From NCBI GenBank assembly GCA_964251675.1, contig CAXUKS010000005.1, positions 1 through 64,000 of the forward strand: a DNA stretch of 64,000 nucleotides. The letters are read 5' to 3'. Origin of the DNA: JANXMY01 sp964251675. Lineage in GTDB: Bacteria > Armatimonadota > Armatimonadia > Armatimonadales > Capsulimonadaceae. The notes beneath the pieces are model-generated. The model saw only the letters and a list, made by a program, of their open reading frames with translations, ran no database searches and was not told the DNA's origin. Below, one piece after another: positions 32,968-41,396 of this stretch (its first letter is position 1; every line of letters begins with the position of its first letter). The translations under genes were made by a program, and so were the position numbers.

Positions 32968-34788
32968 CTACACCTCCAGCCCCACTGCCCGCATCAGGGC
33001 AATCGCATTGCTCCCCGTCACAATGCCGGGGCGCAGATGGTAATCAAAGCTCATCCTGCCCTCGGTCATCTGGTCTTCAAAGTGGACATTCGCCGCCCCC
33101 AGCACGGGGTCTTCCGTCAGCGCGGCCAGCGCCAGGTCATGCGTCGTAATCAGCCCGATTGCCCCGGAGCGCACCAGAGCGCGGGCGATGGCCTCCGTCC
33201 CCAGCCGGCGGTCGTGCGAGTTTGTGCCGTGGAGTATCTCGTCAATCAAAAACAGCAGCGGCGGCCCGTCCGACACGCCGATGTCCACAATCTGACGCAG
33301 GCGCAAAATTTCGGCATAAAAGCGTGAAATTCCGCTGCCGAGTGAGTCCTGGGTTCGCAGCGATGCCCCCACCGACAGCGGCGACAGGCGCAGGGCCTGG
33401 GCACGCACTGGAGCGCCCGCCTGTGCCAGCACGGCGGCGACCCCAATAGCCCGCAGCAGCGTGCTTTTGCCGGACATATTGGACCCGCTGACCAGCAGCA
33501 GCCCCGGCGCGGCCCCGCCCAGACGGACATCGTTTCGCACAGCGGCGTCCGGCGGCAGCAGCGGATGGCTGAGGCCAGCGGCCTCAAAGCACGCCCCCGT
33601 GTCGCTTATCTCAGGGAACGCATCTTCGGGATGCTCATAGGCATACCCCGCCAGCGCGGTCAGCGCCTCATATTCGCCTACAGCATCAATCCACCGGCGC
33701 AGGGCCGGGCCGTTCTCGGCCCGCCATGCTTCAGCGGCAAACGCGCATTGCGTCGTCCACAGCAGCACGGCGGCGGGCAGCGCCAGCAGCGGATTCCTGG
33801 GCACTTCCAGCAGCCCCGCGATGGTCTGCAAACGGCTGATCCGTGCCGAAGGCCGCTCACCGCCCGCGTTCAGCGACGACTGCAGGGCAACTAATCGGGG
33901 CGCAGTGAACGTCCCGCCCTCCAAATCCGCCAGCAGCGACGACAGCAGGCCGAGGTCCCGCAGGGAGCCGTCAAGCCCGCGCTGCACCTGCCCCACCCGA
34001 GAGCGCAGGGGCCACTCAAACGCAATCACCAGTGCAGCCATCACCGCCACCGGGATCCAGCTGTGCCCCAGCGCCCAGACCGTCAGCGCAGCGACACTCG
34101 CCACGGCCAAAATCGGCGCGGCCACCTGGCGCCACCGCTCATGGAGCAGCACCGGCGCGTCCCCCCACCGGGCCAGCGTCTCCGGCTGCAATTTCCCCTG
34201 CACCTCGTCCCCGCGCAGGGCCAGCGCCTCGCGGGCGTCGAGATGCGGGGCCAGCTCACGCACCGCCTCCTGCCGCGCCCGGACGGCGTCGGGACCTGTG
34301 GGGGCCAGCAGCCAGCCCGCGAGGCAGTCTTCCCCCAGCCGCGTTCGGGCCGTACACAAAAGCTCAAACAGCGAGCCGCTGCCGAAGACGTCTAAGTCCG
34401 CAGCATACGGGTGTTCCGGGGCCAGAAACCGCTCGCCCGAAACGCCCGCCCCGGCCCAGCGTCCTTCCAGCCGGGCCAGTCCGCGCTCATAAAATGCCAC
34501 CCGGCGGCGGGCGAGGGCCAGCCGGGCGGCGACCCGCTCATGCCCGATTGCCAGCACCACAAACGCCAGCGGAAAGAGCACTAAAAGCCAGGGCGAGAAC
34601 CAGTGTCCGCCCCACGCCAGCCACGCGCCAATCGCTGCTGCGACAACGATATACAGCCGTATATCAGAAAGGCGGCTGTCTCGTTGGGCCAGCGCGTCCC
34701 GCGCCGCACTGTGCCGGGCGAGGCGGGCGGTGTATTCGGCGTGAACGGTGTCTTGGGTGTTGGTTTCTGTTGGTATTTTGAGCCTCAT
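32968..34788 (-). CDS. membrane-anchored MutS-family ATPase
   Basis: 606 residues. The C-terminal MutS ATPase has Walker A SGSNMSGKST (about 430), Walker B LLFLIDEILHGTNSHDR and the ITTHDL switch. The N-terminal half lacks the mismatch-binding domain of MutS1 and instead has hydrophobic pairs near residues 45-95 and 220-255, so it is likely membrane-bound. Such short MutS homologues are widespread in bacteria, and their role is unclear. ATG at 34788; a GTG at 34800 falls in the next repeat. Confidence 0.88.
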   Translation of the reverse strand: MRLKIPTETNTQDTVHAEYTARLARHSAARDALAQRDSRLSDIRLYIVVAAAIGAWLAWGGHWFSPWLLVLFPLAFVVLAIGHERVAARLALARRRVAFYERGLARLEGRWAGAGVSGERFLAPEHPYAADLDVFGSGSLFELLCTARTRLGEDCLAGWLLAPTGPDAVRARQEAVRELAPHLDAREALALRGDEVQGKLQPETLARWGDAPVLLHERWRQVAAPILAVASVAALTVWALGHSWIPVAVMAALVIAFEWPLRSRVGQVQRGLDGSLRDLGLLSSLLADLEGGTFTAPRLVALQSSLNAGGERPSARISRLQTIAGLLEVPRNPLLALPAAVLLWTTQCAFAAEAWRAENGPALRRWIDAVGEYEALTALAGYAYEHPEDAFPEISDTGACFEAAGLSHPLLPPDAAVRNDVRLGGAAPGLLLVSGSNMSGKSTLLRAIGVAAVLAQAGAPVRAQALRLSPLSVGASLRTQDSLGSGISRFYAEILRLRQIVDIGVSDGPPLLFLIDEILHGTNSHDRRLGTEAIARALVRSGAIGLITTHDLALAALTEDPVLGAANVHFEDQMTEGRMSFDYHLRPGIVTGSNAIALMRAVGLEV

Positions 34789-34799
34789 TGGTAGGAACA

Positions 34800-34981
34800 C
34801 GAGGGGCTGACCCCCCTCGCTGGGGGGCGCGGACGCCTGGAACCCGCCTGCGCGGGTGCGGAGCAGAGCAAGAAAAGAACCTGCCCCCTGCCGTGTCTGC
34901 CTCTTATTCTTCGCTTTGTCTTCACCCGCGCAGGCGGGTTCCAGGCGTCCGCGCCCCCCAGCGAGGGGGTTCAGCCCCTCG
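34800..34981. repeat. longest REPIN-like element, CGAGGGGCTGA family
   Basis: Arms of 59 nt (34800-34858 and 34923-34981) match at 58 positions. They contain palindromes GAGGGGCTGACCCCCCTC and CACCCGCGCAGGCGGGT. The loop body has AAGAAAAGAAC as in other families. A transcript would form a very stable rod. It lies between the MutS-like start and the methyltransferase stop. Confidence 0.92.
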
Positions 34982-34994
34982 GCTTCTCTGGCCG

Positions 34995-36557
34995 CTATCC
35001 CCCACCCCGCTTCTCCGCCGCCAGGATCATGTTCGTCACCGGAAACGGGCGTGGTGTGCCGTCCAAATTAAACAGCGCCACGCGGGGCGCGAACGAATGC
35101 TGCACGCGCCACTCGTTGACATAGGCACGGGAGCCGGGCAGCAGGGACAGGCCCGCGTCCGCCAGTTCCCGCTCCCAGTCGGCAAAGCTCCAGAAGCAGA
35201 ACGCCTCGTGCATCTCGGAGAGCCAGTTGTCCACATAGTCCATCTTGGCGACAAACTCCATCGCGTAGCCCAGCGGCAGGCGCAGGCAGTCTTGTCCGCT
35301 GACGGTCACCGCTTCGGCGACGGGGTGCGCCTCACCGGGGCGGAAGTCGCGCTGAAAGCGATGAAAGCGGGCCAGCGTGGACAGCGCGGACACATCGGCC
35401 ACGCCGTCGTCTCGGGGCACGCCGTCATCGGCGCGGCAGTTTAATAGTACCTGGGAGTCTTTGGCGTCGGGGCCGACCACATCGCGCACCACCAGACGCC
35501 CGCCGGGGCGAAGCTGACGGACTTTCCCACGCAGGTAGGCCCGCACGGTTTCGTCCCCTTCGCCGTAGCTCCATAATTCATGCAGCGTCGAGTTGCAGAG
35601 AATGGTGTCGGCCTGACCCGCCTGCGCCTCGGTGACGGGCGACATCAAGTTCTGCTGCTTGAAGAACACAAACGCCCCGCCGAAGGCTCCCGCCCGCTGC
35701 GCTTCCCGGCCCCGCGCCAGCATCTCAGCAGACAGGTCCACCCCCAGCAGATCGCTGTCCGGGAAGTCCCGCGCCACCCGCTCCAGCAGCGCCCCGTCGG
35801 CGCAGCCTTCGTCCACAATCTTGCCGCCCTGCAAAAAGGGCCGCACTTCGGCGTACTTCAAGTCTATCGCATTGGTCATCGCCTGCGTGTAGGTGCGATA
35901 GTTGCGCGTCTCGGTCAGGTCGCCCTGCTCGGTCAAGAGGGGGTCATGGTACAGGCGGCGGATTTGCGCCACGGCATCGGGGAAGTCCCGGAAGACCGCC
36001 CGCGTCGCTTTGGACAGGGGGATCTCTTCCAGCGGCAGGACGCCCTCGCCCACTTGCGTCACAATTTGGGCAGGGACCGGCGCGGTCAGCCGCTTCGCCT
36101 TCGGGTCATACTCGCCGGGCAGCACGGCAAAGCCCAGCGAGCGCCAGGCGTTAATCAGCGGCGGCGTGGACGTGAATACAACGGTGTCCGCAGGCGTGAG
36201 CGCCAAACGTCCCTCGGTCTGCGCGGACAGCTCTTTCAGCACGCGATTGGGGAAATCGTCCGAGGGCGGCGCGTGCGGCACGCCGACAAGATGAAAGCTG
36301 ACGCCAAAATCGGCTTTCAGCCGCCGGGCGAACTCGTACACCAGAATAGCCCGGATTTCAAACGGCAGCGGGTTGTAGCGGCTGTCGCTGCGGTTGGCAG
36401 AAGTGACGGCAAACACCAGCGTCGTAACCTTCCCGGCAGGAGCCGTGCCCAGCATCTCCGGCAGCCCAGCCAGATCGCACCCCAGCGTGCGCTCCAGATA
36501 TTCATCCTGATAGCGCGTGTTGACAATCTGCCGTCCCGGCAGGAGTAGGTAGGTCAT
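34995..36557 (-). CDS. two-domain protein with C-terminal class I SAM methyltransferase
   Basis: 520 residues. The C-terminal half has motif I GGKIVDEGCADGALLERVA, the acidic DLLGVDLSAEML segment and LRPGGRLVVRDVVGPD, typical of class I methyltransferases. The N-terminal 200 residues (TLVFAVTSANRSDSRYNPLP, then HLVGVPHAPPSDDFPNRVL) are not recognised; a nucleotidyl-binding fold is possible. The Met at 36557 (MTYLLLPGRQIVNTRYQ) is chosen over upstream codons that lie in a repeat. Acceptor unknown. Confidence 0.8.
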   Translation of the reverse strand: MTYLLLPGRQIVNTRYQDEYLERTLGCDLAGLPEMLGTAPAGKVTTLVFAVTSANRSDSRYNPLPFEIRAILVYEFARRLKADFGVSFHLVGVPHAPPSDDFPNRVLKELSAQTEGRLALTPADTVVFTSTPPLINAWRSLGFAVLPGEYDPKAKRLTAPVPAQIVTQVGEGVLPLEEIPLSKATRAVFRDFPDAVAQIRRLYHDPLLTEQGDLTETRNYRTYTQAMTNAIDLKYAEVRPFLQGGKIVDEGCADGALLERVARDFPDSDLLGVDLSAEMLARGREAQRAGAFGGAFVFFKQQNLMSPVTEAQAGQADTILCNSTLHELWSYGEGDETVRAYLRGKVRQLRPGGRLVVRDVVGPDAKDSQVLLNCRADDGVPRDDGVADVSALSTLARFHRFQRDFRPGEAHPVAEAVTVSGQDCLRLPLGYAMEFVAKMDYVDNWLSEMHEAFCFWSFADWERELADAGLSLLPGSRAYVNEWRVQHSFAPRVALFNLDGTPRPFPVTNMILAAEKRGGG

Positions 36558-36572
36558 ACGTTGTTTCCGTGC

Positions 36573-36691
36573 GCCGGGGGTGTAGAAACCCCCGGCAAAG
36601 AGGTGTCCTTCGGACAAAGAATAGAGCCAATCGGCGGCAGCGTTCCTCACCCGAAGGGTGCTTCCCTGCCGGGGGTTTCCACACCCCCGGC
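36573..36691. repeat. REPIN-like element, GCCGGGGGTGTAGAAACCC family
   Basis: Ends GCCGGGGGTGTAGAAACCC(CCGGC) and GCCGGGGGTTTCCACACCC(CCGGC). The body has GTCCTTCGGAC and CACCCGAAGGGTG mini-hairpins. It is related in opposite orientation to 53847. It lies between the divergent methyltransferase and pseudopilin genes. Confidence 0.9.
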
Positions 36692-36735
36692 ATTCGCCAG
36701 TTTAGTAGCCCGCGCCTGCAAACCACCCAGGCGGG

Positions 36736-36749
36736 TATAATCCACCATG
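36736..36749 (+). promoter_or_regulatory. -10 box 5 nt before the pseudopilin ATG
   Basis: TATAAT (36736-36741), then CCACC, then ATG (36747). The mRNA should be leaderless. The -35 region (CGCCTG) is weak. Confidence 0.65.
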
Positions 36750-37400
36750 CACAACGCAAAAAAAGGCTTTACTTTAATAGAGCTGCTCGTCGTCATCGCT
36801 ATCATAGCGATTCTCGCGGCGATTTTGTTTCCTGTGTTCCAGAAAGTGCGCGAAAACGCCCGGCGCACTTCCTGCGCGTCCAACGAAAAGCAGTTGGCTC
36901 TTGGCGTCACGCTCTACACGCAGGACAGCGATGAGCTTCTGCCGCCGTCCGCCTCGCCCGACCCGGCGTTTCCCGGTGACGACGACAAAGTGACCCTGTG
37001 GCCGGACCTTGTCGGCCCCTATGTCAAGAACAATCAAATTCGGCTGTGCCCGTCGGACAGCATGGACATCAACAACTCGTATGGCCTCAACGAAAAGATA
37101 TTTGTAGACCTCGGCGACGACGACCACCCGCCCATTCAGAGCCTCGCCGCGATCCAGACGCCTTCCGACACACTGATGCTGGGCGAGATCGGAACCGGCG
37201 ACGACCTGGAAACCCCGCGTGCGGAAGCCTACAAGCTGATTGCCCCGAACAGCGCCATTGACGACGAGGCCGATGCCCGCCCCGCCGCCCGCCACTTCGC
37301 GCAGGCCAATGTGGCCTTCATGGACGGCCACGTCAAATCGCTGCGTTTGGAGCAGTTCTACACCGGCCAGACGCCGCCGGACAGGTTCTTTAGGCCGTGA
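36747..37400 (+). CDS. DUF1559-type prepilin-like protein
   Basis: 217 residues. A class III signal peptide, KKGFTLIELLVVIAIIAILA with Glu at +5, is cut by prepilin peptidase after Gly. ILFPVFQKVRENARRTSCAS and LYTQDSDE follow, and the C-terminus has AQANVAFMDGHVKSL. This layout is very common in Armatimonadota and Planctomycetota, where such proteins are thought to be pseudopilins of type II secretion or pilus-like systems. No pilus machinery is adjacent. Confidence 0.95.
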   Translation: MHNAKKGFTLIELLVVIAIIAILAAILFPVFQKVRENARRTSCASNEKQLALGVTLYTQDSDELLPPSASPDPAFPGDDDKVTLWPDLVGPYVKNNQIRLCPSDSMDINNSYGLNEKIFVDLGDDDHPPIQSLAAIQTPSDTLMLGEIGTGDDLETPRAEAYKLIAPNSAIDDEADARPAARHFAQANVAFMDGHVKSLRLEQFYTGQTPPDRFFRP

Positions 37401-37521
37401 GGCCCCCCCGCCCCCAATTCTGGGGGAGCCGGATGAATACGGAATAGGAGCGGAGGGCGCAGCAAGCAGCGCCCCTACGTTTGCCAATCTGGTTCCCCCA
37501 TTATTGGGGGCGAGGAGGGCC
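37401..37521. repeat. REPIN-like element, CCCCCAATAATGGGGG family
   Basis: Starts immediately after the pseudopilin stop. Ends GGCCCCCCCGCCCCCAATT and CCCCCATTATTGGGGG. The body has GGGCGCAGCAAGCAGCGCCC as in 6964. Its right end contains the stop codon of the LLM oxidoreductase gene (TAA at 37501-37503, minus strand). Confidence 0.9.
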
Positions 37522-38532
37522 AATCACCGCCGCCCCGAACCGCTCCATTTCTTCCAATTGCGGGCTGAATTGCAGCAGCAGCAAGTTCACCCCCACCGCC
37601 TCAAACGCCGCCACCTGCGCCTCGACCGACGCGGGCGTGCCCACCAATCCGGCCCGAAGGCCCCGGTTCGACACTGAATAATCTTCTAGCGACACCTGCT
37701 GCTCTAATTGCGTTCCGGCCAGCCACTGCTGGTAATTATCGTAGCCTGCCGCGTTCTGCCGCACATCGGTCACCCGCGCCCGCTCCGCCTCGGCCTCCGC
37801 TTCGGTGTCCCGGACGATGGCATAGCCCGCAACGCCAAAGGTCATCGGCGCAAGGCCCAGCCGCTCGCGCCGGGCTGACAAATCCGCGATCTTCTCCCCC
37901 ACCCGCTCGGGCGGGTCGCCGTGCATGACATAGGCATCGCACGTCCGTGCAATCAGCTCTTTGGCCGCCTCGGACTCGCCGCCCGCATACAGCGTCGGGC
38001 GCGGTTTCGACACGGGCTTGGGCGACAGCATGGCGTCCTGCACCGAGTACAGCGGCCCCGCGTGCGTGAACTTGTCCTCGGTCCACAGGCCGTTGACCAC
38101 CGCCAGCCATTCCTCGGTGCGGGCATAGCGGCTGCCGTGTTCGTCAAACTCCACCCCGTACTGCCGCGCTTCCTCGGCCCACCACGACGACACGACGTTC
38201 AGCGACAGCCGCCCGCCGCTGATGTGGTCGATGTTTGCCGCCTGCTTCGCCAGCAGCGCAGGCGCGTGGTAGGCGGGCCGGACGGCGACCATCAGATCCT
38301 GCGTCTTCGTCACGGCGGCGAGGGCGGCGGCGGTGGACCACGCATCCAGGCACGGCGCATCCATGCCCTTGATGTCGTTGAGGTTCAGCTCGGCAATCAG
38401 GGTCAAATCAAACCCGATTTCCTCCGCCCTCACGGCTAACCGCTTAGCATACTCCCACGTCGCCTCCATGCCCTCATCGTCCACATTCCGCAGCCACCCC
38501 CCAAACACGGGCAGCCAGTAGCCATAACGCAT
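37501..38532 (-). CDS. LLM-class flavin-dependent oxidoreductase
   Basis: 343 residues of the bacterial luciferase-like (SsuD-like) TIM-barrel family: RYGYWLPVFGGWLRN, HISGGRLSLNVVSSWW and GRTEEWLAV-like YARTEEWLAVV are visible, with PTLYAGGESEAAKELIA. It needs reduced flavin and O2; the substrate could be an alkanesulfonate or similar compound. ATG at 38532 with AGGAG upstream. The last codons (GPPRPQ) and the stop come from the repeat element, so the original C-terminus may have been replaced. Confidence 0.92.
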   Translation of the reverse strand: MRYGYWLPVFGGWLRNVDDEGMEATWEYAKRLAVRAEEIGFDLTLIAELNLNDIKGMDAPCLDAWSTAAALAAVTKTQDLMVAVRPAYHAPALLAKQAANIDHISGGRLSLNVVSSWWAEEARQYGVEFDEHGSRYARTEEWLAVVNGLWTEDKFTHAGPLYSVQDAMLSPKPVSKPRPTLYAGGESEAAKELIARTCDAYVMHGDPPERVGEKIADLSARRERLGLAPMTFGVAGYAIVRDTEAEAEAERARVTDVRQNAAGYDNYQQWLAGTQLEQQVSLEDYSVSNRGLRAGLVGTPASVEAQVAAFEAVGVNLLLLQFSPQLEEMERFGAAVIGPPRPQ

Positions 38533-38556
38533 CAAGTGTTCTCCTGAAAATCACTG

Positions 38557-38695
38557 GATTAAAATCCAAGGCTGAGAGGGGCAATTGTCCGCCTTCGCGG
38601 ACATAAGATAAGAAACTCTCGCGCAGCCTGCTCCTGTGTCCGCGCAGGCGGACAATCGCCCTTTGCCAGCCCCGGAATTCATTCCGGGGGCAAAG
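38557..38695. repeat. REPIN-like element with two different end palindromes
   Basis: The left end has GGATTAAAATCC, the right end CCCCGGAATTCATTCCGGGG. Inner arms GGGGCAATTGTCCGCC and GGCGGACAATCGCCC pair, and AAGATAAG lies in the body. It is a mosaic of different ends around a shared core. Confidence 0.75.
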
Positions 38696-39040
38696 TTACC
38701 ACGCGATGCCAATCGAAGCCTGACCCTGCTCCTTGTCTTGGTCATAAGCCGAGCCTAAATCCCGCATAATTCGTCCTTGAATAGCAAACAATGCCGCCCG
38801 TTTAACCTTGTCCTGCGGGAGCGTGATCTTTAAACCATTGCCATCCTCGAAATCATCTTCAATGGTCAAGCCATAAACCTGAACCTCAGTTGCGCCTGCG
38901 GCGTAGAATTCCTTGACTAGACGAAGTAAATCATCCCCAGCAATTTGGTCTTCACTACTCTCCGAAATCATCCGCTCCTTGCCGTCTTGCTGTTCAAGCC
39001 ATGCGAGTGCTTCGCGGTGTTCTTCTCTGTTGTATGCCAT
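38696..39040 (-). CDS. hypothetical soluble protein
   Basis: 114 residues, acidic, no TM. Features: LLRLVKEFYAAGATEVQVYG and ALFAIQGRIMRDLGSAYDQD. GAAAGAG precedes the ATG. The stop is at the edge of a repeat. No family was recognised. Moderate GC content, like the neighbouring cargo region. Confidence 0.6.
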   Translation of the reverse strand: MAYNREEHREALAWLEQQDGKERMISESSEDQIAGDDLLRLVKEFYAAGATEVQVYGLTIEDDFEDGNGLKITLPQDKVKRAALFAIQGRIMRDLGSAYDQDKEQGQASIGIAW

Positions 39041-39063
39041 GCTCTTTCGTTTCTATAATTGCC

Positions 39064-39120
39064 CTACGCCGCCTGCACCGCCACCGCTTCCAGACAGTCT
39101 GCAAACTTGGCGAACAATCG
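39064..39120 (-). pseudogene. 3'-end fragment of the ATP-grasp gene
   Basis: About 55 bp resembling 40278-40335 in the same orientation (both start CTACGCCGCCTGC on the plus strand), about 80-85% by eye. It encodes FAKFADCLEAVAVQAA, where intact gene has FAKLADYLEAALSQAA, followed by a stop. With the intact 3' end it brackets the TPR gene. Confidence 0.8.
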
Positions 39121-39186
39121 GATGCTAGCTTGCGTGATTTGCACCTATTCCTCCCACAGAATAAGGCAGAGAGGTATCTTGGAATG

Positions 39187-40248
39187 CTATCGCAAACTTC
39201 GTGCTTTTACGCGATCTGCATTTGCCCGAACATGGTCACCTTTGCGGTCATATATGTTGGCTCGAAGCAGGTAGGCATCCGAATAAGCCGGGTTCAGGCC
39301 GATGGCCTCTGTCAGATCAGCAATGGCATGATCGCTATTCGCCTTTTGATCATAGGCATAGCCACGGCCAAAGTATGCCTCTGCACTGCTTGACCGAAAT
39401 GTCAAGGCCATTGTGTAAGTGTCGATGGCATGGTCGTAATCTTTCTGAGCGACATAAAGACCCGCCAGCCCAATGTAGGCAACGGCATCGTTTGCATTGA
39501 TGCTGATGGCTTTTGCGTAGTCCGCCTTCGCCTCTTTGTACTTTTCTTGCGACATATACGCACTCCCTCGGCATACATAGGCTTCGGTTATTTGAGGGCT
39601 GAGTTCAATCGCACGGGAAGCATCGGCAATCGCTTTGCTGAATTCTTTGGTTCGCCCATAGCTCGCTGCCCGTGTAGTGAAAGCCGCCGCATTTTTCGGA
39701 TTTAATAGTATTGCCTTCGTACAATCGCTGATTGCTTGCGGAAAGTTGCCTGTGCCCAAATATGCCCACCCTCGCGTGTTGTAAGTCTCCGAATCATTGG
39801 GCTTCAGCGTGAGTGCTTGATTGCAGTCGGCAATCGCTAACGGATAGCTTCCTTTTCCATTATAAGCCGCCGCCCGGACGCAAAGTGCCTCCGCATATTT
39901 GGGATCGAGAGCGATTGCCTGTGTCGAATCGGAAATGGCCTTCTCAAAATCGTTGTTCTTATAGGACACCAGCCCGCGCCAGTAATAAGCAAAAACCGAC
40001 GTTGGATTGAGTTTGAGTGCTTCTGTAAACTCAGCAATCGATTGATTCAGATTGCCCTGCTGGGCATAATCAACTCCCGAAGAAAGATGAGCGGTCACCT
40101 CGTTTGCGGCTTTATCACTCCCCGGCGAAGAATCCGCGCATACGGGAGCGCAGGCAAGAGTGATAAAAATCAACAGAGCTGAAATCCAATGGGTGCGGCT
40201 TCGGATGCTCTTGAGGAAAACAGTCGAGTCAATGGGAGGGGCAGCCAT
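39187..40248 (-). CDS. exported TPR-repeat protein
   Basis: 353 residues. Signal peptide (HWISALLIFITLACAPVCAD) and then about eight TPR units, for example GNLNQSIAEFTEALKLNPTS and GNFPQAISDCTKAILLNPKN. It is likely a periplasmic protein-interaction scaffold. ATG at 40248 with AAAGGTGA upstream. GC content is clearly lower than that of the flanking ATP-grasp gene. Lies between the intact ATP-grasp 3' end and a copy of it. Confidence 0.88.
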   Translation of the reverse strand: MAAPPIDSTVFLKSIRSRTHWISALLIFITLACAPVCADSSPGSDKAANEVTAHLSSGVDYAQQGNLNQSIAEFTEALKLNPTSVFAYYWRGLVSYKNNDFEKAISDSTQAIALDPKYAEALCVRAAAYNGKGSYPLAIADCNQALTLKPNDSETYNTRGWAYLGTGNFPQAISDCTKAILLNPKNAAAFTTRAASYGRTKEFSKAIADASRAIELSPQITEAYVCRGSAYMSQEKYKEAKADYAKAISINANDAVAYIGLAGLYVAQKDYDHAIDTYTMALTFRSSSAEAYFGRGYAYDQKANSDHAIADLTEAIGLNPAYSDAYLLRANIYDRKGDHVRANADRVKARSLR

Positions 40249-40277
40249 GTTATTCACCTTTTCTGTGTGGATAAGTT

Positions 40278-41237
40278 CTACGCCGCCTGCGACAGCGCCG
40301 CTTCCAGATAGTCCGCTAACTTGGCGAAAGGGTCGAAGCCGATGACGCGGGGGGCGTCGGCGACGAAGTTGGACAGGGCATTGATGTCGTAATAGACCAG
40401 GGAGCCGTCGCGGTCGTCGATCATGTATTCGATGCCGCCGACATCAATGCCTGCCGCCGCCATGATGCGCTCGACGGCGTCAATCACGGCGGCGGGCGGG
40501 GTGTAGGCTTCGACGCGCATATTATTCTTGGGCGCATCCACGGGGGCCGCGCCGCGTGCCAGCTCTTCGCCGCCGACGGTCTGGCAGATGTCGGCGGGGC
40601 AGAGGTTGAAGCTGTCGCCAGGCGTGTACACATGGATAGCATAGAGATACTTGCCGCCCAGCGTTTCCACCCGCGTGATGCGCCCGTCCCGCGCCGGGAC
40701 AAACTCCTGCACCAGCGCCGTGCCGTCGATGCCCATGTCCAGCGCACCCGCCTCTGCCGCTTGTGCCAGCTCGCCTTCCGAGTTGTAGCGCACAATCCCC
40801 GCCCCGCTGCCGCCGATGTTGGCCTTGACTACCACCGGGAAGCGCAGGCCCTCAGCGGCATGGGGGGCGGCCAGAGGATCCCCGATGACCCGCGCCTTCG
40901 GGTAGGGCAGGCCCAGCGATTGCAGCAGGGTCAGTTGGAGGGCTTTGGAGGTTTCGGTGGTGAACGCCTGCCGCCCGTTGACCACCCGCGTTCCCAGCCG
41001 CTCCAGATGGGCCAGATACCCCAGCGTGTAGAAGATGCCGGGGTGGTCGGAGCGCAGGTAGGCCGACGGACTCATGCGGTTGAACAGCACAGCGTACTCG
41101 CGCCCCGTCTGGCCGGGGTCGTAGGAATGCTGCCGGGCATCGAGGGCAACGTAATTTGTGCCGCGCCGGTCGAGTTCGGCAAACAGGGGCTGGAACCAGT
41201 CGGGGTGCTCGTAGTAGATGGCGAGAAGCAGGGACAT
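40278..41237 (-). CDS. RimK-like ATP-grasp ligase
   Basis: 319 residues. ATP-grasp motifs are FPVVVKANIGGSGAGIVRYN (ATP-binding Lys and Gly loop), ALVQEFVPARDGRITRVE, and the metal-binding GGIEYMIDDRDGSLVYYDIN. Such enzymes join a carboxylate to an amine with ATP; targets range from glutamate to peptides. Start MSLLLAIYYEHPDWF at 41237. Longer readings pass through a repeat. Confidence 0.88.
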   Translation of the reverse strand: MSLLLAIYYEHPDWFQPLFAELDRRGTNYVALDARQHSYDPGQTGREYAVLFNRMSPSAYLRSDHPGIFYTLGYLAHLERLGTRVVNGRQAFTTETSKALQLTLLQSLGLPYPKARVIGDPLAAPHAAEGLRFPVVVKANIGGSGAGIVRYNSEGELAQAAEAGALDMGIDGTALVQEFVPARDGRITRVETLGGKYLYAIHVYTPGDSFNLCPADICQTVGGEELARGAAPVDAPKNNMRVEAYTPPAAVIDAVERIMAAAGIDVGGIEYMIDDRDGSLVYYDINALSNFVADAPRVIGFDPFAKLADYLEAALSQAA

Positions 41238-41258
41238 AGGGTTGTGATGCTTTCTGAG

Positions 41259-41355
41259 GAGGCCCCCCGCCCCCAATAATGGGGGAGCCGGAGAAGATCG
41301 GAACGGCCTTCTCCTAATTATCTGGTTCCCCCAGAATTGGGGGCTAGGGGGCCTC
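41259..41355. repeat. REPIN-like element, CCCCCAATAATGGGGG family
   Basis: Ends GAGGCCCCCCGCCCCCAAT and CCCCCAGAATTGGGGGCTAG. The body is about 35 nt. It lies between the divergent ATP-grasp and M20 genes, so it occupies their promoter region. Confidence 0.9.
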
Positions 41356-41396
41356 TTTGTGCAGGAACCCGCCCGCCCGGCGGCGAAGTATCCTTC

